27,062 nt of DNA from Bodo saltans (Eukaryota; Euglenozoa; Kinetoplastea; Eubodonida; Bodonidae). Positions 1 to 8,880 of the stretch are shown one piece after another. The notes under the pieces are model-generated. The model was not told the origin of the DNA. It saw only the letters and a list, made by a program, of their open reading frames with translations, and searched no databases. The translations under genes were made by a program, and so were the position numbers. The stretch spans positions 17,028 through 44,089 of the forward strand of contig CYKH01002041.1 of assembly GCA_001460835.1 (NCBI GenBank), given 5' to 3'. Position 1 is the first letter of the stretch, and every line of letters starts with the position of its first letter.

Positions 1-702
1 CTGCTGCTAGGGTTGTCGATTGTTTCTGTCCTCAGTGGCCTTACTGGGTCGAGTGCACAGTGTCGGGGGTGGAGTCTTGTCTCTCTGTTGCTCCTGGTCG
101 CTCAGCTTGTCACTCTTATCGTCGTGGAGCCGCTGACATCAATATTCTCGCACGTTTACGCAATAGCGACCGTGACGTTGACTTGCCTAGGTGTTCTAGC
201 GCAGCTGATTTTCGTCTGGTCGATCGACTCCTTGTGGCTGGTTGACGCCGCTGCTGCGAGTTCGCTGGCGGTGTTGGGCCTAAGCCTGTTGAACATAATG
301 CTGAACGTCACCCAGTTGGTCGCAGCGGTGCGCAGAAGAATTGCGCTGCTATTACAGTTGCGGACGCTCGGCGAGATTGAGCCTGGGCACTTGAGAAAAC
401 CTTCGGTAACCACTGATCTGTTGTTTGTCAGAGACGAATCTTTCGAAATCGATGAACGTTCATCCAAGGAGCTTGTTGATGGCGTCTTGATGATGCCAGA
501 GCATCTCGATGATTCCAAGGAGCTTGTTGATGGCGTCTTGATGATGCCAGAGCATCTCGATGATGTGCATCAACTGCTCGACGATGGTTTGTTTTGGAAT
601 AGTGATGGTGCTGCCGTTGGCACTGGGCTCGTAGAAGGACACTCAGAGATCATTCTGGCACACGCCCCTCTAGAGGAGCCTATGCGCAGTCGGTTTGATT
701 GA
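1..702 (+). CDS. C-terminal part of a multi-span membrane protein (5' end outside window)
   Basis: The frame is open from the left edge, so only the last 233 or so codons are present. Three to four strongly hydrophobic stretches lie in the first 120 residues (around VSLLLLVAQLVTLIVV, TLTCLGVLAQLIFVW and SLAVLGLSLLNIML), followed by a basic stretch (AAVRRR) and an acidic, soluble tail of about 110 residues. The order of hydrophobic segments, a D-A-A motif before the last one and a basic cap resemble the membrane domain at the end of the LRR gene at 8972-12655. I infer it is the tail of a related surface protein, but the similarity is weak by eye and no LRR is in view. The tail contains a perfect tandem duplication of 17 residues. 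Calling it only an unclassified polytopic membrane protein is the safe reading. Confidence 0.6.
   Translation: MLLGLSIVSVLSGLTGSSAQCRGWSLVSLLLLVAQLVTLIVVEPLTSIFSHVYAIATVTLTCLGVLAQLIFVWSIDSLWLVDAAAASSLAVLGLSLLNIMLNVTQLVAAVRRRIALLLQLRTLGEIEPGHLRKPSVTTDLLFVRDESFEIDERSSKELVDGVLMMPEHLDDSKELVDGVLMMPEHLDDVHQLLDDGLFWNSDGAAVGTGLVEGHSEIILAHAPLEEPMRSRFD
463..564 (+). repeat. Perfect 2 x 51-bp in-frame tandem repeat
   Basis: Positions 463-513 and 514-564 are identical. Each encodes the 17 residues SKELVDGVLMMPEHLDD in the cytosol-like tail of the membrane protein. The unit is a multiple of three and keeps the frame. Confidence 0.95.
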
Positions 703-950
703 CTGACGTTGTCAGTTTTCTTTTTTAGGGTGTCAATGTTACTGCTCTTTATTATGACGTTTTCTTTCCGCAGTTTGCTTAACTCGATTAGGGTTGTATG
801 GTAAGGCACACGCAGACCGCGGATTTCCTTTCTTTTAAAAAAATTAGTTTGCTGCGTTGGCACAGAACTTATTTCCTAAAGCCTTTTGGACCTTTTTTTT
901 GCGCTTTCTCTTTTTTGCGCTTGATGAAGTTACACGATGCATCTCCGTTA

Positions 951-980
951 TTGCTACTTTCTTGTTTTCTTCTGGATTAG
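951..980 (+). promoter_or_regulatory. Probable spliced-leader acceptor for the 989-aa gene; the rest of 703-1011 holds no gene
   Basis: A pyrimidine-rich run (TTGCTACTTTCTTGTTTTCT, about 951-970) leads to an AG at 979-980. The first ATG after it is 1012, which begins the next gene. A second T-rich stretch sits at 890-915. I see no other gene or RNA in the 309-nt spacer. Inference from kinetoplastid trans-splicing rules; no transcript data. Confidence 0.5.
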
Positions 981-1011
981 CAAAGAAGGTATCTAGTCTC
1001 TCTGGTGAGAA

Positions 1012-3981
1012 ATGCGTTCGTCAGCACTTGGCGCAGGACCTCATCCAAACAACGCCAATGACAAGGCGTCGTCGTCGTCATCCGCCATTGTTACTGGTAG
1101 CCGCGAGGACATGTTCCAGCGCATCATGCGAAAGCTGCAGCACCAAGCGAACTACTCTGAAAGCACAGTGTCCCTTACGCAACAAGTCCTTGGTGTTCCA
1201 CAGCTAGTACCACTGCGTGATGCCCAGACACCACCTGCACCACAACAACAAGATGCAGCTCCTCCTCCTCATAAGCTACAGCCAGGAATGCGAGCTGGGG
1301 GTGGTGGTGGTGCAGGAGGAAAAAATGGAATGCTGAGCGGCATGGATCCTTCGACTACAACAGATCCCACTGTGGACTCATTAGATCAACAAGGCAGCTC
1401 CTCCCCAAAGAGCGCCATGCTGACCATCAGTAGCACCAAAGATTTAGATGAAGAGGAAGAACGAAAGTTTGGCCTACAGCCCTGCCCACCGACGCTCCGC
1501 ACTGTAGTGGAGTTTGTGAGGGAGACGATTGAAGAAAAACTAGAACTTGCGCATATTGGTTCCCTCTGGGAGGCGATGAAGTGCATCTTTGAATCGAGAA
1601 CGATGTTAGATAAGCTGCTCAAGGAAGTTGCGCAGCACACACATTTTCAAGAAGTTGGTGGGTCCGATGGCGGTGGTGGTGGCGGAATGAGTTCTGCGGC
1701 TGGGACGGCTGCCACACGAATTCATGAAATGTATCAAGAACTCCGCAAGGTCCCTGTCATTCTACCACAAGCAACTTATGCACAAGATGCGACTGGTCGG
1801 TATGTCCCCGCATTAAAAGGGCAGGGGGAGGCGGGGAGTGGAGGAGGAGGAGCCAAGCTGCTTGCGCATCACCCCCAGCCGCCCCCACGTGGCGGTCCCA
1901 ACCACTCAGCAGTTGGACGTGCGACGTCTCCAACAGAGACGGCGATTCGAGGCAGCGGGCACCACCATCATTTTCAACACAGCACGTCGCCGACTCACCA
2001 TCTTCACTCTGCGGCCGCAGTGTTAGCGTCCAGCTCTATTGTTGCACAGAAACCAGAAATGTTCGTGCACACTGTCATGGCGGCCAAGGACAAACGTGAT
2101 CACGAGCTTCTTATGAAACACCTTCGGCGAAAAACTCAGTGGATGGAGGCAGGCGTCCAGACAGATGAAAATAACCTGAACATCATCCTCAAGGAGCAAT
2201 ACATCACCCTCGGAAAACACTGCGGCGACTTAGAAATGGAGCTGGAAAACAAGAAAGGCGACATCAAAACACTGACCAAGAAGTATCACGACGCGAAGCA
2301 GCTTCTCTCACAGAAAACAAAAGTAGTGGAGTACCTGCGCGGGACATTATTCAAGGAAACAGTGCTCCTTCGTCAGCAACTTGCAGCAGCACACCAGCGC
2401 CATTTGATGATGCAGCAACAGCAACAGATTTTATCGCAACAAATGATGTCGCAAGTGTCTGCCATCGGCTCTGGTGGCGGTGGCGGTGGCGCCATGTCGT
2501 TTAACAGCACCACAGGGTCCATTACAAGCAATAACGCATCACCCTCAGGCCAGCAGTTTTCTCAGACACATTCTTCGGTTGTAATGCCTGTGATCGAGGA
2601 GTTCGATATCACTGCTATCAGCAGTGTCATTGACTTGGCGTTACTTGGCGTCGAGAAGAATCGTGCGATGAACAGAACCACAGCGGAGATGGTGAAGATT
2701 GCAGCGGCGTCTGGTGGTCTTCTTTCTGAGATTCCAGCGTCTGCAACCAATAACGACCCTTTGCTTACGGCCAACACAGAAGTTCAAGTCACGCGATTGC
2801 GTGAAGAGCTGCAAATCCGAACGATGAAGTGGAAGCGAGAACTCGCTGCAATGCGATCAAAGTTTGCCATTGTCGTCAACGAAAAGAACAAGCAAATCAA
2901 ATCCATTCAAACGGCGACAGACATGAAGAACCTTCGCTCTATTCTTCTCACACAAATCGGAAGCCTTCGCGAAGAGTATGCAACTCTTCGACGCACCATT
3001 CGAGAGACGCTGTCTTCAATGAGGAACGGAATGCTTTCCAATTTAGCAGAGGTGGAGTACTCCATCAAACTGATCTCTGACGCAATGGACATTAGCACCG
3101 AAAAGTCGAAAACGGTGCTGTGCCAATCAGAGCTTTTGAAGGCGTGCCATGATTTGTTTGTGCCAATGTTGTCGTTGGATTATGCAGTGGGGTCGCACCG
3201 ATGGTTGCAACGCCATCGTCCCGGAGATCCGTTACTTCACGCGTTACAAATTCGCACCACGCCAGACGTCATCAGCACTGTCGCTCCTGAACTCGAAGGA
3301 ATGCATCAAGTCTACTTGGCGCTTCAAAAGTTTGTCGTGAAGCATTACCAAGTTCCTCAGATTGCAAACCCGCAGACCGGTACCATTCTGGTGACGCTTA
3401 TTCAAACGTTACTTGGCGATATTAACTGCACTCCTGACTTGACCCACCTCCTGCGCACATCACTTCAGATCGAATTTGAGCTTTGCCGCAAACTTGCGCG
3501 CCTCAATTTCAAAATCAAAGTCACCACGGCGAAGCAAAAGACGGCGCAGGACGTTGCCGTCCGAGCCCTCCGAGAAATGGGCATCGATAGCAACGCTGCC
3601 GCAAGTGGACCTACTCAAAAAGTGATCAACCGCCTAGTGTTGAACGTGACCATGCTGCAGACGATGCGCGCGGATGCTCTCCGCCAACGTCTTTCGAATG
3701 CGAAGGAAGTGCACCGCCTCTGGCGTGAGAGTGCGATGGACCCTTTCCGAGGACGACGACCGCCAAAGATTCGCGACATTATTCTGCAGACCGCAGCCCC
3801 AATGAGCGGAGGTGGTGCGCTCGGTCCATCACCAACGAGCTCCTCCGGTGGTGCCCAACAGTTCCCTTCTTCCAAGGCCCAATCAGCACCTGAGCAGCAT
3901 CCTCGGAAAGCAGCAGCAGCGCGGAAAGGCGGAGCGCAGCGTGGGGATGCGCAAGCCCCAGCTCCTAGCTTCTCTGAGTAG
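1012..3981 (+). CDS. Coiled-coil protein of unknown function, 989 aa
   Basis: I do not recognise this protein. The first 140 residues are low complexity (Ser, Pro, Gln and Gly runs). A folded-looking segment begins near residue 144 with an acidic DLDEEEERKFGLQPCPP and helices rich in E, L and K. A Gly/His-rich linker lies around residues 270-330. A charged helical block (about 345-480) includes the short motif AGVQTDE and ends in a Gln run. A Gly run is followed by a second heptad-like block (about 590-697, beginning VTRLREELQIRTMKWKREL), then a mostly helical region and a basic, Ser/Pro-rich tail. There is no signal peptide or membrane span. Two long coiled coils with disordered linkers would suit a cytoskeletal or flagellar structural protein, but that is inference. 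The start is the first ATG after the nearest acceptor AG. Confidence 0.85.
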   Translation: MRSSALGAGPHPNNANDKASSSSSAIVTGSREDMFQRIMRKLQHQANYSESTVSLTQQVLGVPQLVPLRDAQTPPAPQQQDAAPPPHKLQPGMRAGGGGGAGGKNGMLSGMDPSTTTDPTVDSLDQQGSSSPKSAMLTISSTKDLDEEEERKFGLQPCPPTLRTVVEFVRETIEEKLELAHIGSLWEAMKCIFESRTMLDKLLKEVAQHTHFQEVGGSDGGGGGGMSSAAGTAATRIHEMYQELRKVPVILPQATYAQDATGRYVPALKGQGEAGSGGGGAKLLAHHPQPPPRGGPNHSAVGRATSPTETAIRGSGHHHHFQHSTSPTHHLHSAAAVLASSSIVAQKPEMFVHTVMAAKDKRDHELLMKHLRRKTQWMEAGVQTDENNLNIILKEQYITLGKHCGDLEMELENKKGDIKTLTKKYHDAKQLLSQKTKVVEYLRGTLFKETVLLRQQLAAAHQRHLMMQQQQQILSQQMMSQVSAIGSGGGGGGAMSFNSTTGSITSNNASPSGQQFSQTHSSVVMPVIEEFDITAISSVIDLALLGVEKNRAMNRTTAEMVKIAAASGGLLSEIPASATNNDPLLTANTEVQVTRLREELQIRTMKWKRELAAMRSKFAIVVNEKNKQIKSIQTATDMKNLRSILLTQIGSLREEYATLRRTIRETLSSMRNGMLSNLAEVEYSIKLISDAMDISTEKSKTVLCQSELLKACHDLFVPMLSLDYAVGSHRWLQRHRPGDPLLHALQIRTTPDVISTVAPELEGMHQVYLALQKFVVKHYQVPQIANPQTGTILVTLIQTLLGDINCTPDLTHLLRTSLQIEFELCRKLARLNFKIKVTTAKQKTAQDVAVRALREMGIDSNAAASGPTQKVINRLVLNVTMLQTMRADALRQRLSNAKEVHRLWRESAMDPFRGRRPPKIRDIILQTAAPMSGGGALGPSPTSSSGGAQQFPSSKAQSAPEQHPRKAAAARKGGAQRGDAQAPAPSFSE

Positions 3982-4109
3982 TTGAACCAAATGTTCCAGT
4001 GTACACAACAAAACATTGATGATGTATGACATTGATTGATTACAAGTGATCAACGAACCGCAATTTACCATTAACAGGATAAGTTAGTCTAAATTTATGA
4101 TTCTGATGC

Positions 4110-4135
4110 TTTTTTTTTTTTTCTTTGCTAAGCAG
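4110..4135 (+). promoter_or_regulatory. Probable spliced-leader acceptor for the 1244-aa gene
   Basis: A run of 13 T (about 4110-4122) and CTTTGCTAAGCAG give AG at 4131-4132 and 4134-4135. The first ATG downstream is 4207, the start chosen for the next gene. The 3982-4206 spacer otherwise shows nothing. Confidence 0.55.
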
Positions 4136-4206
4136 AAGCAAACGAGCGTGTTTAGCTTCGGAAGAAGCGTTTGAATCTTCCTTTTAGTTCAACGATAAGG
4201 GGAAAC

Positions 4207-7200
4207 ATGTTCTCTGTTCGCCCTTCTTCAGCGGCGTTCTCGGATTCTGACGACGACGATGAGAACAGTAAATCTGCAGCCCCATCTCTCCCCCCTGGCG
4301 TTGTTGCCCCACCACCACACGGCGCGTATGAGTCTCGGTTGTGGAGTCGTATGAACGAAGTCCTTCCTGATAAATCTTCAGTGATGGCCGTTCGTGGTGT
4401 CGATTTTGGAAGTCATCGCTACCAACTTCTTCATCATGAAATTGACGATATCGTGCGGACAAAGGGCCGCATGAACCACACAGAATTGGTGTGCCTCGAA
4501 GATCCGACATCGAGGGAAGAGACGCCAATGTCTTCTCCACGAACAACAACAGGGGAAGCAAATGGAGTCGGTGGGGGAGCAGCAAAAAAGGTTAGCCCGA
4601 CTCACGCATCAGCAAAACGGGTCCTTCATCCAAGGAAACAACGCTATTTAGCGATGAAGACAGTGGCATACGAGGCCTACACCCCAAATATTTACAAGTC
4701 CAATGGGAAAGCGGTCAACGATTCCGCCAACTTTGCGTCATTCCGCTTTTCGTTTATCACACTGTTTTTTGTCGGTGTCGCCTGTGGAAAGTTCAAACGA
4801 CTTCTACGACGGCGCACGCTGGCTGAGCAGCAAGAGCGCTACGGAGAAATGTTAACCAAGTCCGTGGCCGCAAGACTTGAGCACATCAACAAACCAGAAG
4901 CGAAAGGCTACAGCATCCGAAGTGCAAGGGACCTTGTTCAGCGCACAACCCGGGAAGGCACTGCAAAGTTTAACTTGGCCATCAAGAACTCCAACGAGAT
5001 GGCGCGACGAGTGAGGTTAAATCCTCGCGCGGCACTCACGGCTCGAAACAATGCTGCCGATAGCAGCAGCGTCGATGCATTGCAGCAGTCACTTCCTATT
5101 GTGACGCCAGGAACGACCATTCGACTTGGAGATTTCCTCGTCAACAACAACAATCTCAACCTCCCGTTTATCACTGCAACCACTGGTATCCATGGCAGAA
5201 ACGGCTCCTTGGAAGAAAGCGCAACTGGGTTTGGAGCCGCCCCTGTTGGTGGTGGTGGTGGTGGCGACGGCGGCATTGTGCCGGTGCTTGACATTAGTGC
5301 GAGTCAAATTATGGGAAGCCCCTTCAACGTGACCAACAACAACCGCAGCGGTGGTCAACGGCCAGGATTCCTTTCTCATCAGCAATCACCCCGCCCCGTT
5401 CGAGGAGCATCCACCGCAACTGCGTTGGAAAATTCCCCGCGATTTGGCAGCTTCTATCAAAATGAGGCACCGTCCCTTGCGTCCACCGCGAGAGTGATTC
5501 CTGCGTTTGAGTTATTTTCGGACGCCAACGTGTTCGTCACGAATTTACAGTGGGAGGAGATGGAGTACGTTCCGCTGAGCGAGCGCTCCAAGAAAACGTT
5601 AGTGTTGCAACGGCAAGTACGCGAGTCTGATTTACAAAAGTTTACTCAGACAATCGTCCCGGCGTCATCAAAACGAATTCAAGAGTCTTCCACTTCTGCA
5701 GCGAAAAAACCACCAAGTGATGGCCCTGCTGTTGCAGATAGCCCGAACAAAAACTCAGCACGCAACGGTGCCAGTGGGTCTGAATCTTCTGGAGGAGGAC
5801 CCACCGATCAGAGCAGACAACATCAACTTGGCTTGGTCTCAAGCCACACGTCGTTTTCACGCCACAAAGACGCTCCGCCAGCACCCGCACAAGACCTGAC
5901 CCAAGCACAAAAAACTGCTATGCTACAGCTCCTCGCGTTGCAACAAGCCAACCTTGACATCAACCTGAAGGGCGCCGCAGTGTATGAGCCCGGGAAGAAG
6001 AGTATGGCTCGTAGCGACAACTCTGTGTCAGGCATTCGAGCCACTCGCTCCATTGCTAGGCCCGATCCTTCGGTGCCCTTCAACTTTTATTCATGGAGGT
6101 CAAAACAGAATCGCGCACTCTTTCATCATTTGTGTCAAGAGCATCGCGAGCTGATGCTTGAGACTGCGGCAGCTGTTGCCGGCGGAATGACAAGCGCCGG
6201 CAGTGGTGGTGGCACACAACCACAGCCACCACCTCCGCCACCAGGAAACGGTTTTGAGTTCAACATGTCCGCCAACGCCGCGTTCAGTGGTGAGTCTCCA
6301 GGGGATCCTCAGTTAACCCCACGAGAACCCAATGGTGGAGGTCTGTCGCAGAAGGAACTGCAAGCATTGCGAGAGCGTGTGCGACGTCGTGCAGAAGAAG
6401 TCGAGTTCAATGATCGAGACTCTGCGAGCACCACGTACGGTGCGTTTCTCGTTCACAAGAACGTTGAGCATGCTGACTTTCTCAAACGATCAATGGCAGA
6501 AGTTGAGCGGCTGCTAGCAACAAAAGAGGCGTTAAGTCGTGTTCCCAAGCGTGCACAGCTACTTGAGTCTATTGATCATCAACACGAAAGTGGAATCTTC
6601 CTTGCAGAGCGCTTCTTGGAAAGTGTCGCGAAACTTGACGACGGGATTCGTCAAAATTTGAAGAACTCCATTATCGAGGAGAACGCAGTGTACAATCGTG
6701 GGTGGATATTGACTCTACGCGGCCGCCTGCAGATGAGTTTCGGGGGAGAGATTCCCAAGGAGCTAATGCGTGTTATGGCCCTCGCTGAACAGACAGCTGC
6801 GCGTTGCAGCCACCGCGACTTGACACTCAAAGACCTAGAAGATGGTGTAGTGGCGGAACTGACTGAGACGGAAGCTCTGTCTCCGGCTGCTCAGTTCGGT
6901 CTTGAGCGCCTCCTCCCTGCTTTCTCTTCCACGGAGAAAGTAAAAGAGCAGCCAAACTCACAAGCAGCAGATCCAATTCTTGCGCAACTGTCCATGCCAA
7001 TCCCTGGCATCGACGCCAGGGGACAGCCCACTGTCACTTGTGCACCACCTGCGCCCCCACCTATTACACCAAGAGATATCCTACGGCAAATGTTCGCCAA
7101 GATACAAATTCCGTTTGTCCTTCTCTCTGAAGAAGATGAGAAGGAGCACAAGGAGTTGTTTGGTCTCTCCGTCGCAGATAAGACGAGGTACACCAACTGG

Positions 7201-7941
7201 AAGGAACTTCGATCTATTGGAAAGCTGAACACAGTCATGGAACCGCATTTCGAAAAGCTTGCCCTCGCTGCGCTGAATTCTGTCGAGGCACGCCACACAG
7301 CGATGCGGATGGAGCACAAGAAAATGCTTGAGCAAATGGGGAAGGCCGAGGAGAACGCGTTGTTGAAGGCAGCGTCCCTTGAGCGGCGCAATACAAAGCG
7401 ACTTAGTATTGCAGTGGGACTTGGAAATGGTCTGGATGGAGACGCACCACTTTCGGGGCGGCGTCATTCGTCCAACGTCGTGATGTATCCGATGCCCCTT
7501 GGTATGGACTCCATCTCACCGACAATGGAACGCGCACGAGCAGTCCGAAGAGAGTCCCTTGCTAACAGCAGTGACACAACAACGACAACAGCCGCATCTC
7601 CGTTGTCAGCGGCGTCTCCCAGGAAAGGAAGTGTTGCACCACTGCGATCCAACCAAGGGTCTGGGTCTAACTTTTTCACCGCAGCGACTGTTGGGAAATC
7701 AGAAGTGCCAAAGTTACCGGTGCTCCCCTCACCAACAATCCCAAGTTTAGACCGTCGTTCGTCCCGAGTTGTGACTATGATGCCGCATCCTCCACCACCT
7801 CAGCAATCATCTGCAACGTTCGGAGGGAAGGGTGACAGCCCTTCAAAGCGCACAGGAAGTCATCCGCGTCCATTTTTCACACCAACGGGTGTTACGTCCC
7901 CTCCAAACGCTGTTGTCGCCGAGCCTGTTGGTGCTGCGTGA
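4207..7941 (+). CDS. Large low-complexity/helical protein of unknown function, 1244 aa
   Basis: Not recognised. The ATG at 4207 is the first after the acceptor; the frame stays open upstream to 4171 but without an ATG. One short hydrophobic stretch (FSFITLFFVGVACGKF, about residues 181-196) is followed by a basic cluster (KRLLRRR) and might be a membrane anchor or a buried helix. Residues 200-290 look helical. A Gly run (about 350), Asn-rich stretches and a Pro run (about 680) mark disordered linkers. A helical folded region at about 720-910 contains VEHADFLKRSMAEVERLL and the segment around NRGWILTLRGRLQMSF. A charged helix (about 1040-1070) precedes a Ser/Thr/Pro-rich basic tail of about 170 residues. 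A second copy of the last 211 codons or more lies inverted at 26420-27062, which shows that the tail has been duplicated along with the next gene. Confidence 0.85.
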   Translation: MFSVRPSSAAFSDSDDDDENSKSAAPSLPPGVVAPPPHGAYESRLWSRMNEVLPDKSSVMAVRGVDFGSHRYQLLHHEIDDIVRTKGRMNHTELVCLEDPTSREETPMSSPRTTTGEANGVGGGAAKKVSPTHASAKRVLHPRKQRYLAMKTVAYEAYTPNIYKSNGKAVNDSANFASFRFSFITLFFVGVACGKFKRLLRRRTLAEQQERYGEMLTKSVAARLEHINKPEAKGYSIRSARDLVQRTTREGTAKFNLAIKNSNEMARRVRLNPRAALTARNNAADSSSVDALQQSLPIVTPGTTIRLGDFLVNNNNLNLPFITATTGIHGRNGSLEESATGFGAAPVGGGGGGDGGIVPVLDISASQIMGSPFNVTNNNRSGGQRPGFLSHQQSPRPVRGASTATALENSPRFGSFYQNEAPSLASTARVIPAFELFSDANVFVTNLQWEEMEYVPLSERSKKTLVLQRQVRESDLQKFTQTIVPASSKRIQESSTSAAKKPPSDGPAVADSPNKNSARNGASGSESSGGGPTDQSRQHQLGLVSSHTSFSRHKDAPPAPAQDLTQAQKTAMLQLLALQQANLDINLKGAAVYEPGKKSMARSDNSVSGIRATRSIARPDPSVPFNFYSWRSKQNRALFHHLCQEHRELMLETAAAVAGGMTSAGSGGGTQPQPPPPPPGNGFEFNMSANAAFSGESPGDPQLTPREPNGGGLSQKELQALRERVRRRAEEVEFNDRDSASTTYGAFLVHKNVEHADFLKRSMAEVERLLATKEALSRVPKRAQLLESIDHQHESGIFLAERFLESVAKLDDGIRQNLKNSIIEENAVYNRGWILTLRGRLQMSFGGEIPKELMRVMALAEQTAARCSHRDLTLKDLEDGVVAELTETEALSPAAQFGLERLLPAFSSTEKVKEQPNSQAADPILAQLSMPIPGIDARGQPTVTCAPPAPPPITPRDILRQMFAKIQIPFVLLSEEDEKEHKELFGLSVADKTRYTNWKELRSIGKLNTVMEPHFEKLALAALNSVEARHTAMRMEHKKMLEQMGKAEENALLKAASLERRNTKRLSIAVGLGNGLDGDAPLSGRRHSSNVVMYPMPLGMDSISPTMERARAVRRESLANSSDTTTTTAASPLSAASPRKGSVAPLRSNQGSGSNFFTAATVGKSEVPKLPVLPSPTIPSLDRRSSRVVTMMPHPPPPQQSSATFGGKGDSPSKRTGSHPRPFFTPTGVTSPPNAVVAEPVGAA

Positions 7942-8032
7942 TTGTGAAAGAGAAACATTTTTATCCCCCCATAACTTTGATCATTATGTACTTGTTGATG
8001 TCACACAAAATTCGGTCGTTTCTGGAAACCAG

Positions 8033-8046
8033 CTTTTTTATGTTAG
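8033..8046 (+). promoter_or_regulatory. Probable spliced-leader acceptor for SDHAF3 (left copy)
   Basis: A C-T run (CTTTTTTATGTTAG) ends in AG at 8045-8046; the next ATG is the SDHAF3 start at 8140. The same block is kept in the right arm (26314-26328) while nearby positions have drifted, which supports function. Confidence 0.5.
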
Positions 8047-8139
8047 CCAAGTGCTGATTTTTGTTTGGCAACCTCGGCGAAACATAATTTGGTTTATTAC
8101 CCTTGCACTGATTTTGAAATAAAGCTACGAAGAAACGGA

Positions 8140-8649
8140 ATGAGGCGATTTTGTGCTTCTCTCGCGCCCCACGTTCCTCAAAAGATTTCTTTGGCGAGAC
8201 CGGCAACTGGTCAGGCCAGCAATTCGTCAGGGTGTGGAACCCAACAACGAGTTGCAGCTTCGCCTATCTTGCAATTGTTGCGTCGTCCTCAAGAGTTAGG
8301 CTCTCAACAGTGTAGCTTCCGCTCGGAGGAATGGCGTCAGTCCATGTTGACATTGTATCGTGTTATCCTCAAACTGCATGCCGTGCGGCTGGAGCCTGTC
8401 CAACGGACGTTCGGTGACAAGTTCGTGAAAAATGAATTCCGTCGTCATGCAATGGCAAATGAAAAGTACGCACGCATTTTCTATTCGTCTTGGGTCGATT
8501 ATATTGTTCAATTGGAGCGTGGAGCAACGTCAAGATCGCTCACCAGAGATGAAGAATCGATGCTTTCAGCAGAGCAGAAAGGGAAGCTTGCTGAAATTCG
8601 GAGCTATGTTGTGCAGCAGCGGCAAACTGACGGTGATTTTACGCTGTAG
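8140..8649 (+). CDS. SDHAF3: SDHAF3/ACN9-like succinate dehydrogenase assembly factor (LYR-motif protein), left copy
   Basis: This 169-residue protein has a basic, hydroxylated N-terminus without acidic residues (MRRFCASLAPHVPQKISLAR), typical of a mitochondrial presequence. Near residue 72 comes LYRVILKLH, the LYR tripeptide that defines the Complex1_LYR family. The following FGDKFVKNEFRRH matches the hallmark L/FGDxYVKxEFRRH of the ACN9/SDHAF3 branch, and FYSSWVDYIVQL matches its F-x-x-x-W-x-x-Y-x-x-x-L helix. Family members work in the mitochondrial matrix, helping to mature the iron-sulfur subunit of succinate dehydrogenase (complex II). Length beyond the core LYR domain is presequence plus a charged C-terminal extension. 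ATG 8140 is the first after the acceptor. A near-identical copy lies inverted at 25712-26221, with 2 amino-acid differences. Confidence 0.88.
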   Translation: MRRFCASLAPHVPQKISLARPATGQASNSSGCGTQQRVAASPILQLLRRPQELGSQQCSFRSEEWRQSMLTLYRVILKLHAVRLEPVQRTFGDKFVKNEFRRHAMANEKYARIFYSSWVDYIVQLERGATSRSLTRDEESMLSAEQKGKLAEIRSYVVQQRQTDGDFTL

Positions 8650-8788
8650 CAAAAAAACTAAAAAAAAAAATCACTTTCTCCTTTGTTTGATGGGACGTTT
8701 GTGAGGGAGTACTTCTTGCTTTTTCGTAATTCTGTAACGGTGTGCAAGAGAAGGACAATTTTCAAAAATCCTTCGGCAAAAAGTTATC

Positions 8789-8829
8789 ATTTTTTTCCTT
8801 GCAAGCAGCTTGCCCGTCAGCTTGCCCGT
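8789..8829 (+). promoter_or_regulatory. Probable spliced-leader acceptor for the LRR gene, with a 12-bp tandem repeat
   Basis: A T-run and CC (TTTTTTTCCTTGCAAG) give AG at 8804-8805. The next ATG is 8881, in frame with a hydrophobic leader and not with the LRR frame. Directly after the AG, CAGCTTGCCCGT is repeated twice (8806-8817 and 8818-8829). The rest of 8650-8880 shows only A- and T-runs. Confidence 0.5.
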
Positions 8830-8880
8830 CTCAAGGACACCTCGCTTCGCAAACGAGCAATCCGCTGATTTCCACCTCTG

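Larger units (their letters stand above)
7296..8649 (+). repeat. Left arm of inverted duplication
   Basis: This stretch is collinear with the reverse complement of 25712-27062. By hand alignment 7296-7523 is identical, 7524-7941 differs at about 13 positions plus a 3-nt indel, 7942-8139 at about 13 positions with balanced small indels, and 8140-8649 at 29 positions. Similarity stops at the SDHAF3 stop codon on the inner side. The outer end cannot be seen because the partner arm runs off the window. Confidence 0.95.

Noticed and set aside
857-1207. 116-codon plus-strand frame overlapping the start of the 989-aa gene
   Set aside because: It spans the acceptor site and continues as an out-of-frame shadow of the coiled-coil gene.
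4110-4122. T runs as bacterial-type terminators
   Set aside because: They have no GC hairpin before them and sit just before AG acceptors at gene starts, so they fit pyrimidine tracts of trans-splicing.
4171-4206. TTG upstream extension of the 1244-aa protein
   Set aside because: No ATG; non-ATG starts are not expected, and 4207 is the first ATG after the acceptor.
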